Shown one piece after another: positions 1 to 6,479 of a stretch of 15,727 nt of DNA. The notes under the pieces were generated by a model. The model saw only the letters and a program-made list of their open reading frames with translations, had not been told where the DNA came from and did not search any database. Numbering within the stretch: position 1 is the stretch's first letter; every line of letters begins with the position of its first letter. The stretch comes from JALSRD01 sp964476595 (GTDB taxonomy: Bacteria; Desulfobacterota; Desulfobacteria; Desulfobacterales; JALSRD01). The translations under genes were made by a program, and so were the position numbers. The DNA lies in NCBI GenBank assembly GCA_964476595.1, contig CAYZCL010000130.1, positions 1 to 15,727 of the forward strand. The letters are read 5' to 3'.

Positions 1-1841
1 ACACCACGCTGGACACCAGTGACGCCCCCTGCTGGAAATGGTTCGTGGGCGGAAAGATCAATGCCAGCTACAACTGCATCGACCGCCATCTGGCCAAACA
101 CAAGAACAAAACCGCCATTCACTTCGTACCCGAACCGGAAGATGAGAAGATCGAGCACGTCACTTACCAGGAGCTCTACGTGCGGGTCAATGAGATGGCC
201 GCCCTGCTGCGGGATTTCTGCGGGCTCAAGCGCGGTGACCGTGTCACGCTGCACATGCCTATGGTGACCGAACTGCCCATCACCATGCTGGCCTGCGCCC
301 GTCTGGGGGTCATCCACTCGCAGGTCTTCGGTGGTTTTTCGGGACGCGCCTGCGCCGACCGCATCGTCGACTCCGGCAGCAACGTACTCATCACCATGGA
401 CGCCTACTACCGTGCCGGCAACCTCATCGATCACAAGGAGAAGGCCGACACCGCCGTTGATCTGGCCGCCAAGGACGGCCAGAAGGTCGACAAGGTGCTC
501 GTCTGGCAGCGCTATCCCGGAAAGGCATCCAGCCCGACGCCCATGGTAGAGGGACGCGACTACTTCGTCAACGATCTGCTTAAGGACTACTACGGCGCCC
601 GCGTTGAGCCGGAGAAGATGAATGCCGAGGAGCCGCTCTTTTTGATGTACACTTCCGGCACCACTGGCAAACCCAAGGGCTGCCAGCACAGCACCGGCGG
701 ATACCTGGCCTATGTGGCGGGCACATCCAAGTACGTGCAGGACATCCATCCCGAAGACGTCTACTGGTGCATGGCCGACATCGGGTGGATCACGGGCCAC
801 TCCTACATCGTCTACGGACCGCTGGCCATCTGCGCGTCGACGGTGGTCTACGAGGGCGTTCCCAACTATCCAGACCCCGGCCGCCCGTGGCGCATCGCTC
901 AGGATCTGGACGTCAACATCTTCCACACCGCCCCCACCGCCATCCGCGCGCTGCGCAAGATCGGCGCCGACGAGCCGGCCAAGTACAACTACCACTTCAA
1001 GCACATGACCACCGTGGGCGAACCCATCGAGCCGGAAGTGTGGAAGTGGTACTACGAGGTCGTAGGCAAGAAAGAGGCCATCATCGTGGACACCTGGTGG
1101 CAAACCGAAACCGGCGGCTTCCTGTGCTCGACGTTGCCGGCCATCAAACCCATGAAACCCGGCAGCGCCGGCCCCGGCATGCCCGGTATCCACCCCATCA
1201 TCTTCGATGACGAGGGCAACGTGATCGAACGCGGCGCCGGAAAAGCCGGCAACATCTGCATTCAGAACCCCTGGCCCGGCGGTTTCCAGACCATCTGGGG
1301 GGATCGGGACCGCTATGTCAGCACTTACTACGAACGCTACTGCAAGAACCCGGACAGTAAAGACTGGCGCGACTGGCCGTATCTCACCGGTGACGCCGCC
1401 GTGGAAGGGCCGGACGGGTATTTCCGGATCCTGGGGCGTATCGATGACGTCATCAACGTCTCCGGTCACCGGCTGGGCACCAAGGAAATCGAGTCGGCGG
1501 CCCTGACCGTCGAGGAAGTGGCCGAGGCCGCAGTGGTTCCCGTGGCCCACGACATCAAGGGGAAGGAACCGGATCTGTATGTCTCGCTAAAGCCCGGCTA
1601 CGAATCCAGCCCCGAACTGGCCCAGAAAATTTCCGATGCCATCAGCACCGAGATCGGCAAGATCGCAAAACCCCGTAACGTGTGGATCGTCAAGGATATG
1701 CCCAAGACCCGTTCCGGCAAGATCATGCGCCGCGTCCTGGCCGCCATCTCCAATCACCAGGATGTGGGGGATGTCACCACCCTGGCCAATCCGGAGATTG
1801 TCGAGGAAATCAAGCAGATGGAAAAAGATGCAGGTGCCTGA
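1..1841 (+). CDS. acs: acetyl-CoA synthetase (AMP-forming), 5'-truncated
   Basis: Ligates acetate and CoA using ATP, giving acetyl-CoA, AMP and PPi in the cytoplasm. The frame is open to the left edge, and its first visible residues (WKWFVGGKINASYN) belong to the N-terminal Acs domain, so the true start lies outside; the GTG at 45 is internal. About 612 residues are visible; roughly 40-50 are missing compared with the usual ~650. Visible motifs are TSGTTGKPKG (651-680), TWWQTETGG (from 1092) whose second Trp (1098-1100) matches the pocket residue that restricts Acs to acetate, a TGDAA/GRIDD/SGHRLGT series (1397-1482), and PKTRSGK ending in the catalytic Lys at 1719-1721, the usual acetylation target. 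This Trp also occurs in propionate enzymes, so acetate preference rests on overall Acs likeness. The symporter gene follows after 143 bp on the same strand, suggesting joint uptake and activation. Family assignment is very secure; substrate is inferred. Confidence 0.96.
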   Translation, partial: TTLDTSDAPCWKWFVGGKINASYNCIDRHLAKHKNKTAIHFVPEPEDEKIEHVTYQELYVRVNEMAALLRDFCGLKRGDRVTLHMPMVTELPITMLACARLGVIHSQVFGGFSGRACADRIVDSGSNVLITMDAYYRAGNLIDHKEKADTAVDLAAKDGQKVDKVLVWQRYPGKASSPTPMVEGRDYFVNDLLKDYYGARVEPEKMNAEEPLFLMYTSGTTGKPKGCQHSTGGYLAYVAGTSKYVQDIHPEDVYWCMADIGWITGHSYIVYGPLAICASTVVYEGVPNYPDPGRPWRIAQDLDVNIFHTAPTAIRALRKIGADEPAKYNYHFKHMTTVGEPIEPEVWKWYYEVVGKKEAIIVDTWWQTETGGFLCSTLPAIKPMKPGSAGPGMPGIHPIIFDDEGNVIERGAGKAGNICIQNPWPGGFQTIWGDRDRYVSTYYERYCKNPDSKDWRDWPYLTGDAAVEGPDGYFRILGRIDDVINVSGHRLGTKEIESAALTVEEVAEAAVVPVAHDIKGKEPDLYVSLKPGYESSPELAQKISDAISTEIGKIAKPRNVWIVKDMPKTRSGKIMRRVLAAISNHQDVGDVTTLANPEIVEEIKQMEKDAGA

Positions 1842-1879
1842 TTCCGTCCCGGTTTAGCCTGAATACAAGGTCGATCGTG

Positions 1880-1918
1880 AAAGGAGGTGATACCGCCACC
1901 CGATGAATTTCTCATCGG
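1880..1918 (+). promoter_or_regulatory. leader element: extended Shine-Dalgarno plus hairpin before the symporter gene
   Basis: Bases 1880-1891 (AAAGGAGGTGAT) match in full the sequence complementary to the usual bacterial 16S rRNA 3' end. No start codon lies at normal distance; the next ATG is at 1903, 15 nt past GGAGG. That ATG lies inside a perfect 7-bp hairpin (CCGATGA 1900-1906, loop 1907-1911, TCATCGG 1912-1918) followed by CTTTTG. An open frame of 22 codons from 1903 ends in TAA at 1969-1971, overlapping the symporter's own AAGGAGG (1971-1977). It may be a ribosome standby site, a leader peptide, a weak terminator, or chance. No function is assigned. Confidence 0.3.
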
Positions 1919-1984
1919 CTTTTGCGAACAAGCATCCGGCTGACCGGACAACATTTACCGCATGCAGGTAAAGGAGGAAGTGAA

Positions 1985-3760
1985 ATGCAAGGAACCACCT
2001 GGGTTTACATCATGTTGGGTATTTACATTGTCTACTGTTTCTACTGGGGGCTGAAGGGCTACTTCACCGAAAAGACCGCCGCCGGTTACGCGGTGGCCGG
2101 CCGTTCGATCCCCTTCATCGCCTTCCTCATGGCGGCCACGGCGGCATCCTTTTCCGGGTGGACTTTCATCGGCCACCCGGGGTTGATTTACAAAGCCGGT
2201 CTGGCCTACGCCTTCGCATCCTTTTACGTGTTGACGATTCCCATCACCGGGACATTCTTTTCCAAACGGACCTGGCTGCTGGGGAAACGTTACGGCTTCA
2301 TCACGCCCGGTGACATGTATGCCTACTACTACAACAACGAGGCAGTGCGCTGGCTGGTGGTGCTGGCCGCATTCCTGTACGCTATGTTCTACTCGGCGGT
2401 GCAGCTGATGGCCTCAGCGGCCTTGTTTCACTGGGTGGCCGGTGTGCCCGTGACCTTCGGCGCCTTCTTCATGGCCTTCATCGTGTGGTTCTACGTGGTT
2501 TCCGGCGGTCTGAAAGCTTCCACGTGGGTCGGCGTCATCCAGTTCGTTCTCCTGGTGGGCGGCATTATCCTGCTGGGCTTCTACGTCATCACCTCCGATG
2601 CCATCGGCGGATGGACGGCCTTCTCGCAAAAGGTCATGCAGCTCGATCCCGGTAAGCTCAACGTACCGAAAGTGATCAACTTCGGTCTCGGGGGCGGGTG
2701 GACATCGGTCATGATCCTGACTTACATGTTCGCCCTGATGGGCATCCAGTCCTCGCCGGCCTTCACCTTGTGGACTTTCGGCATTAAGGATCCCAAGCCG
2801 CTGGCATGGCAGCAGGCCTTCATGTCCACCTTCGTGGTGGGCTTCGCCCTGTTCTTCTTTACCGCCTTCCAAGGCATGGGCGCACAGATCCTGCACAATG
2901 CGAAGATCCTGACTTTCGCGACCGACAAGGACGTGGTGCCGCTGCTGATGACCCACTACCTGCCGCCCTTCGTGCTGGGACTGGTGTTCATGGGCGCCAT
3001 CGCGGCCATCCACTCCACGGCGGCCCCCTATATCGGCACCGGCGGCACCATCCTGCTGCGTGACGTCTACTGGCGCTATATCCGCAAGCAGCAGGCCGGC
3101 CACTCCGAGCAGATCTGGGTCAACCGCATCCTGGCCACCATCGTCACCCTGGCGGCCCTGTGGGTCGGTCTGACTTCCAAGGCGGCCCTGGTCATCCTGG
3201 GCGCCCTGGCAACCTCCTTCGGTTTCGTCATGTGGGTGCTCTTGCTGGGCGTCATATGGGGTTTCCGCTTCCCGTCCATCGGCGCCGCCCTGGGGGTGGC
3301 GGCCGGCATGATCGCTGTGTTCCTGACCTACTACGTCTGGAAGTATCCGCTGTCCATGCACTGCGCCTTCTGGGGAACCTTCATCGGTCTGGTGGTGGCT
3401 TACATTTGCCGAGGCCTGGGATTCAAGGACAACGAGGAGACGATTCGTCGGCAAGCCGACGTGCGACAGTGGCTTGACAGCGTCGACGCGCCGTCCGAGA
3501 GCGGTCGCAAGTGGCGCAGCATCATGAAGGTCTTCGTGCCGGTGTGGTACTTCTTTGCCATCGGCCCGGCCTGTATCCTCGGCAACTCCGCTTTCTCGTT
3601 CTGCGGTTTCCCGCCTGTGTGGTCCTGGCAGATCGTCTGGTGGATCATCGGCATCGTCATGATGTGGGCCCTGGCCTTCAAGGCCGAGATGGCCACCACC
3701 ACTGAAACACAGATCGAACGCGCCGACAAGGAAACCAACATCGTGGTCAAGGAGGCCTAG
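1985..3760 (+). CDS. sodium:solute symporter (SSS family), probable acetate/short-chain carboxylate uptake
   Basis: Encodes a 591-aa inner-membrane protein of the SSS/SLC5 family, which couples solute import to sodium entry. The start is the ATG at 1985, placed 7 nt after AAGGAGG (1971-1977); it gives a normal N terminus that begins directly with the first membrane span (about residues 5-24). At least a dozen hydrophobic segments follow, ending near residue 565 with a charged tail. HSTAAP at 343-348 keeps the Ser-Thr pair (S344, T345) that in PutP-like transporters binds sodium in TM8. It lies 143 bp after acs and 44 bp before a tiny membrane protein gene. The family is clear. Acetate as substrate is inferred only from acs; propionate or another organic acid is possible given the neighbouring propionyl-CoA synthetase. 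It is not obviously an ActP of the DUF485/DUF4212-paired type, and no such partner gene is present. Confidence 0.93.
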   Translation: MQGTTWVYIMLGIYIVYCFYWGLKGYFTEKTAAGYAVAGRSIPFIAFLMAATAASFSGWTFIGHPGLIYKAGLAYAFASFYVLTIPITGTFFSKRTWLLGKRYGFITPGDMYAYYYNNEAVRWLVVLAAFLYAMFYSAVQLMASAALFHWVAGVPVTFGAFFMAFIVWFYVVSGGLKASTWVGVIQFVLLVGGIILLGFYVITSDAIGGWTAFSQKVMQLDPGKLNVPKVINFGLGGGWTSVMILTYMFALMGIQSSPAFTLWTFGIKDPKPLAWQQAFMSTFVVGFALFFFTAFQGMGAQILHNAKILTFATDKDVVPLLMTHYLPPFVLGLVFMGAIAAIHSTAAPYIGTGGTILLRDVYWRYIRKQQAGHSEQIWVNRILATIVTLAALWVGLTSKAALVILGALATSFGFVMWVLLLGVIWGFRFPSIGAALGVAAGMIAVFLTYYVWKYPLSMHCAFWGTFIGLVVAYICRGLGFKDNEETIRRQADVRQWLDSVDAPSESGRKWRSIMKVFVPVWYFFAIGPACILGNSAFSFCGFPPVWSWQIVWWIIGIVMMWALAFKAEMATTTETQIERADKETNIVVKEA

Positions 3761-3804
3761 TCCGGCAATCTGGCTGCAACCTGTAGCTTGAGGAGGTTAA
3801 GACA

Positions 3805-3891
3805 ATGAAATCGGAAGACATGTGGATGATTATCTTGGTTGTATTTTCGATCCTCTTTACAGCATCCTTTGGATGGGGTATCTGGGGATAG
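3805..3891 (+). CDS. 28-residue single-span membrane protein, likely symporter accessory protein
   Basis: A very short reading frame, ATG at 3805 to TAG at 3889-3891, with an ideal AGGAGG (3791-3796) 8 nt upstream. The product starts MKSEDMWMIILVVFSI, has one hydrophobic span at about residues 7-25 and ends in an aromatic/glycine tail, FGWGIWG. Charged residues are confined to the first five positions. It lies 44 bp after the symporter gene and just before the terminator at 3915-3946, so it should be the last gene of the acs-symporter transcript. I recall tiny proteins in this position beside SSS symporters being annotated as symporter small accessory proteins, which fits, but I cannot run the comparison. 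By analogy with other small transporter subunits it may stabilise or tune the symporter; that is inference. The good ribosome site and clean hydrophobicity argue against chance. Confidence 0.75.
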   Translation: MKSEDMWMIILVVFSILFTASFGWGIWG

Positions 3892-3914
3892 GCGTGACGG
3901 CACGTAATTGACCG

Positions 3915-3946
3915 ATCCGGCCGGCCGGTTTTCGTGCCGGCCGGAT
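3915..3946 (+). terminator. strong GC hairpin ending the acs-symporter operon
   Basis: Perfect 11-bp inverted repeat (ATCCGGCCGGC at 3915-3925, GCCGGCCGGAT at 3936-3946) around a 10-nt loop, followed by a modest T-rich stretch (TTGGTTTG). It lies 23 nt after the 28-aa gene and 68 nt before the next start codon. The T tract is poor, so termination efficiency is uncertain, but position and stem strength fit an intrinsic terminator. Confidence 0.65.
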
Positions 3947-4014
3947 TTGGTTTGTTCCGCTTGCGGCGTTTGGTTTATCCCACGTTAACCCCTGCCAGAA
4001 GGAGGAGGATATCC

Positions 4015-5925
4015 ATGAGCAACCCATATGAAATCGCCTTCAAACGCTCCATTGAAGATCCTGACGGCTTCTGGGCGGAAGCGGCACGGAACTGCCACTG
4101 GTACAAGAAGTGGGACAAGGTCCTGGACGACGGCAACAAGCCTTTCTACCGCTGGTTCACCGGCGGTGAAATCAACACCTGCTACAATGCGCTGGACTTT
4201 CACATCGAACAGGGCCGCGGCGAGCAGGCGGCGCTGATCTACGACAGCCCGGTGACCGACACCATCCAGACATTCACTTACAGCGAGCTGCGTGACCTGG
4301 TGGCGCGTTTCGCGGGTGTGCTCAGGGGGCTGGGCGTTGAGAAGGGCGACCGCGTATTGATCTACATGCCCATGATCCCCCAGGCCGCCATCGCCATGCT
4401 GGCCTGCGCACGCATCGGCGCCGTGCACTCCGTGGTCTTCGGCGGCTTTGCCGCCAACGAGCTGGCCACACGCATCAACGACGCCAAGCCCAGGGTGATC
4501 GTTTCGGCTTCCTGCGGCATCGAGGTAAAGAAAGTCATCGCCTACAAGCCGCTGCTGGACGAAGCCATCGATATGTCCGACGCCGACGCCCGTCCGCAGA
4601 AGTGTATCATCTTCCAGCGTCCCATGACCGAAGCCACAATGGTCAAGGGGCGCGATGTGGACTGGGAAGCCGCCATGGCCGAGGCCCAGCCGGCCGAGTG
4701 TGTGCCGGTCCAGGCCACCGATCCGCTCTATATCCTGTACACTTCCGGCACTACCGGACAGCCGAAGGGTGTGGTGCGCGACAACGGTGGTCACGTGGTG
4801 GCGCTCAAATGGACCATGAAGGCCATCTACAACGTGGAACCCGGCGACGTTTACTGGGCGGCTTCGGACGTGGGCTGGGTGGTCGGCCACTCCTATATCG
4901 TTTACGGCCCGCTCTTCCAGGGGTGCACCACCATCCTTTTCGAGGGCAAACCGGTGGGGACGCCCGATGCCGGTGTGTTCTGGCGCGTGATCTCCCAGCA
5001 CAAGGTCAACTGCTTGTTCACGGCGCCTACTGCGTTTCGGGCCATCAAGCGGGAGGACCCCAACGGGGACCTCATCAAGAACTACGACCTGTCTTGCTTC
5101 CGGGCGCTTTTTTTGGCCGGTGAACGGCTGGATCCCGACACGCTCAAGTGGGCCCAGAGCAAACTGGGCGTACCGGTCATCGACCACTGGTGGCAGACCG
5201 AAACCGGGTGGGCCATCTGCGCCAACTGCCTGGGGCTTCACCAGTTTCCGGTAAAAGAGGGTTCGCCCACCAAGCCGGCGCCGGGGTGGAACCTGTTCGT
5301 GGTCGATCCGGACAGCAATCCGGTGAAGGCCGGGGAGATCGGGGCTCTGGTGGTCAAGCTGCCGTTGCCGCCCGGGTCGCTGCCGACCCTGTGGAACAAC
5401 GACGAGCGCTTCGTGGAATCCTACCTCAAGGAATTTCCTGGATACTACAAGACCGCCGACGCCGGGTTCATCGACGAAGACGGTTACGTGTTCGTGATGG
5501 CCCGTACCGACGACATCATCAACGTGGCCGGACACCGTCTTTCCACGGGTGCTATGGAGGAGGTGCTGGCGGACCACCCGGATGTGGCCGAATGTGCCGT
5601 GCTGGGGGTCGAGGACAAACTCAAGGGGCAGGTGCCGGTCGGTTTCCTGGTGCTCAACGCCGGCGTGACCCGCAGCCACGACGAGATCATCGCCGAAGTA
5701 ATCCAGATGGTGCGCACCCGCATCGGGCCGGTGGCCTCCTTCAAGAAGGCCACGGTGGTCAAGCGGCTTCCCAAGACCCGCTCCGGCAAGATTCTGCGGG
5801 GCACCATTCAGAAGATCGCGGACAACAAGGAGTACAAGGTCCCGGCCACCATTGATGACCCCGCCACCCTCGGGGAAATGCAAGAGGCGCTGGAAAAAAT
5901 CGGCTATGCCAAGGCCAGGAAGTAG
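4015..5925 (+). CDS. prpE: propionyl-CoA synthetase (PrpE/ACSS3-type AMP-forming ligase)
   Basis: Predicted to turn propionate (possibly acetate or other short acids) into acyl-CoA with ATP, giving AMP and PPi. ATG at 4015 follows GGAGGAGG (4001-4008) by 6 nt; the product has 636 residues, normal for the family. The N-terminal ACAS domain is complete. Motifs are TSGTTGQPKG (243-252), DAGVFWRV (318-325), HWWQTETGWA (391-400), AGHRLSTGAMEE (505-516) and PKTRSGK with catalytic Lys592. The GTPDAGVFWR segment, the TGWA ending of the Trp motif and the closing ATIDDPATL resemble PrpE and ACSS3 rather than Acs. Oddities: the TGD motif is TAD (Ala481) and the usual GRTDD is ARTDD (Ala496). The flanking terminators suggest a separate transcript. 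The family is secure; substrate range is inferred. Desulfobacterota commonly meet propionate, either as substrate or through methylmalonyl-CoA metabolism. Confidence 0.9.
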   Translation: MSNPYEIAFKRSIEDPDGFWAEAARNCHWYKKWDKVLDDGNKPFYRWFTGGEINTCYNALDFHIEQGRGEQAALIYDSPVTDTIQTFTYSELRDLVARFAGVLRGLGVEKGDRVLIYMPMIPQAAIAMLACARIGAVHSVVFGGFAANELATRINDAKPRVIVSASCGIEVKKVIAYKPLLDEAIDMSDADARPQKCIIFQRPMTEATMVKGRDVDWEAAMAEAQPAECVPVQATDPLYILYTSGTTGQPKGVVRDNGGHVVALKWTMKAIYNVEPGDVYWAASDVGWVVGHSYIVYGPLFQGCTTILFEGKPVGTPDAGVFWRVISQHKVNCLFTAPTAFRAIKREDPNGDLIKNYDLSCFRALFLAGERLDPDTLKWAQSKLGVPVIDHWWQTETGWAICANCLGLHQFPVKEGSPTKPAPGWNLFVVDPDSNPVKAGEIGALVVKLPLPPGSLPTLWNNDERFVESYLKEFPGYYKTADAGFIDEDGYVFVMARTDDIINVAGHRLSTGAMEEVLADHPDVAECAVLGVEDKLKGQVPVGFLVLNAGVTRSHDEIIAEVIQMVRTRIGPVASFKKATVVKRLPKTRSGKILRGTIQKIADNKEYKVPATIDDPATLGEMQEALEKIGYAKARK

Positions 5926-5959
5926 ATAGCCGCCGCAGTTCTGTCTGTGGGTGAACGAA

Positions 5960-5998
5960 AAAAAGCCGGCCCTCTGCATTTAAGTGGGTCGGCTTTTT
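5960..5998 (+). terminator. intrinsic terminator after the propionyl-CoA synthetase gene
   Basis: Stem AAAAAGCCGGCCC (5960-5972) pairs with GGGTCGGCTTTTT (5986-5998) over 13 bp with one G-U pair, around a 13-nt loop. It ends in a run of five T and begins with an A tract, so it has the form of a classical, potentially two-way, terminator. It lies 34 nt after the stop codon at 5925. Confidence 0.9.
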
Positions 5999-5999
5999 C

Positions 6000-6045
6000 A
6001 ATTTAAACACATGGCTATATGTTAAATATTCAAGTTTAAGTTAAT
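6000..6045 (+). promoter_or_regulatory. AT-rich leader upstream of the receiver gene (possible promoter)
   Basis: An AT-rich island between the terminator and the receiver gene, in otherwise GC-rich DNA. It has an imperfect inverted repeat, AACACAT (6006-6012) against ATATGTT (6017-6023), and TTAAAT/TAAATA hexamers (6022-6028) that could serve as a -10. No good -35 is present at 16-18 nt. Position and composition suggest the promoter for the 6093-8622 gene pair; the exact elements are not resolved. Confidence 0.3.
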
Positions 6046-6092
6046 CCTTCTGGCCGATTTTCCGCAAGCCTGTTGGAAATGAGGACGGGAAC

Positions 6093-6479
6093 ATGCCCAA
6101 GAAAATTCTGATCGTGGACGATGAGCCCAGCATCGTGGCCCCGCTGCAGTTCCTGATGGAACGCAACGGTTACCGGGTCTCGGTGGCCGCCAGCGGCGAA
6201 GAGGCACTCGAAACGATCGAGAGGGACCCGCCCGATCTGGTGCTGCTGGACGTCATGCTCCCGGGACTCAGCGGTTTCGACGTGTGCCGCATGATTCGGG
6301 AAAACAGCGCGCTTTCGAATGTCCGCATCATCCTGGTGACCGCCCTGGGCAGGAAGATCAACGTCGCCAAGGGTATGGCGCTGGGCGCCGACGACTACAT
6401 CGTCAAGCCCTTCGGCAATCGGGAACTGGTGGCCAAAGTGAAGCAACTGCTGGACGCGCCCCATGAAACTGAAGAATAG
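6093..6479 (+). CDS. stand-alone receiver-domain response regulator
   Basis: A 128-residue protein that is one CheY-like receiver domain with no output domain. ATG at 6093 follows GAGGA (6081-6085) by 7 nt. The acidic cluster D9-D10-E11, phosphoacceptor D53 (LLDVMLPG), switch T83 and K105 (KPF) are all present, so phosphorylation should be possible. Its last 17 nt overlap the start of the pseudokinase-exonuclease gene, implying translational coupling and a shared role. Because the downstream protein lacks the phosphoacceptor His of a kinase, the phosphate must come from elsewhere. The symporter-histidine kinase encoded at 8680-11409 is the nearest intact candidate, which is inference. Lacking a DNA-binding domain, it probably acts by protein contact or phosphorelay and not as a transcription factor. 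Confidence 0.9.
   Translation: MPKKILIVDDEPSIVAPLQFLMERNGYRVSVAASGEEALETIERDPPDLVLLDVMLPGLSGFDVCRMIRENSALSNVRIILVTALGRKINVAKGMALGADDYIVKPFGNRELVAKVKQLLDAPHETEE

Noticed and set aside
1922..1984. Upstream TTG start for the symporter
   Set aside because: It would add 21 non-hydrophobic residues ahead of the first membrane span, and the AAGGAGG at 1971-1977 clearly serves the ATG at 1985.
2414..3454. 346-codon minus-strand frame opposite the symporter gene
   Set aside because: It is His/Gln/Gly-rich without recognisable structure, while the opposite strand encodes a clear membrane transporter.
3949..3964. Possible sigma-54 site before the propionyl-CoA synthetase gene
   Set aside because: The spacing between GG and GC is 12 nt where 10 is required.
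3985..5979. 664-codon open frame on the minus strand opposite the propionyl-CoA synthetase gene
   Set aside because: The translation is rich in Gly, His, Arg and Pro with no domain pattern. It mirrors a strong plus-strand gene in GC-rich DNA, where antisense frames often stay open.
6051..6066. Possible sigma-54 promoter (TGGCCGATTTTCCGCA) before the receiver gene
   Set aside because: It has the GG-N10-GC spacing, but the -12 part is CCGC where TTGC is expected and the -24 part lacks CAC. The match is too weak for a call without a conserved enhancer site.
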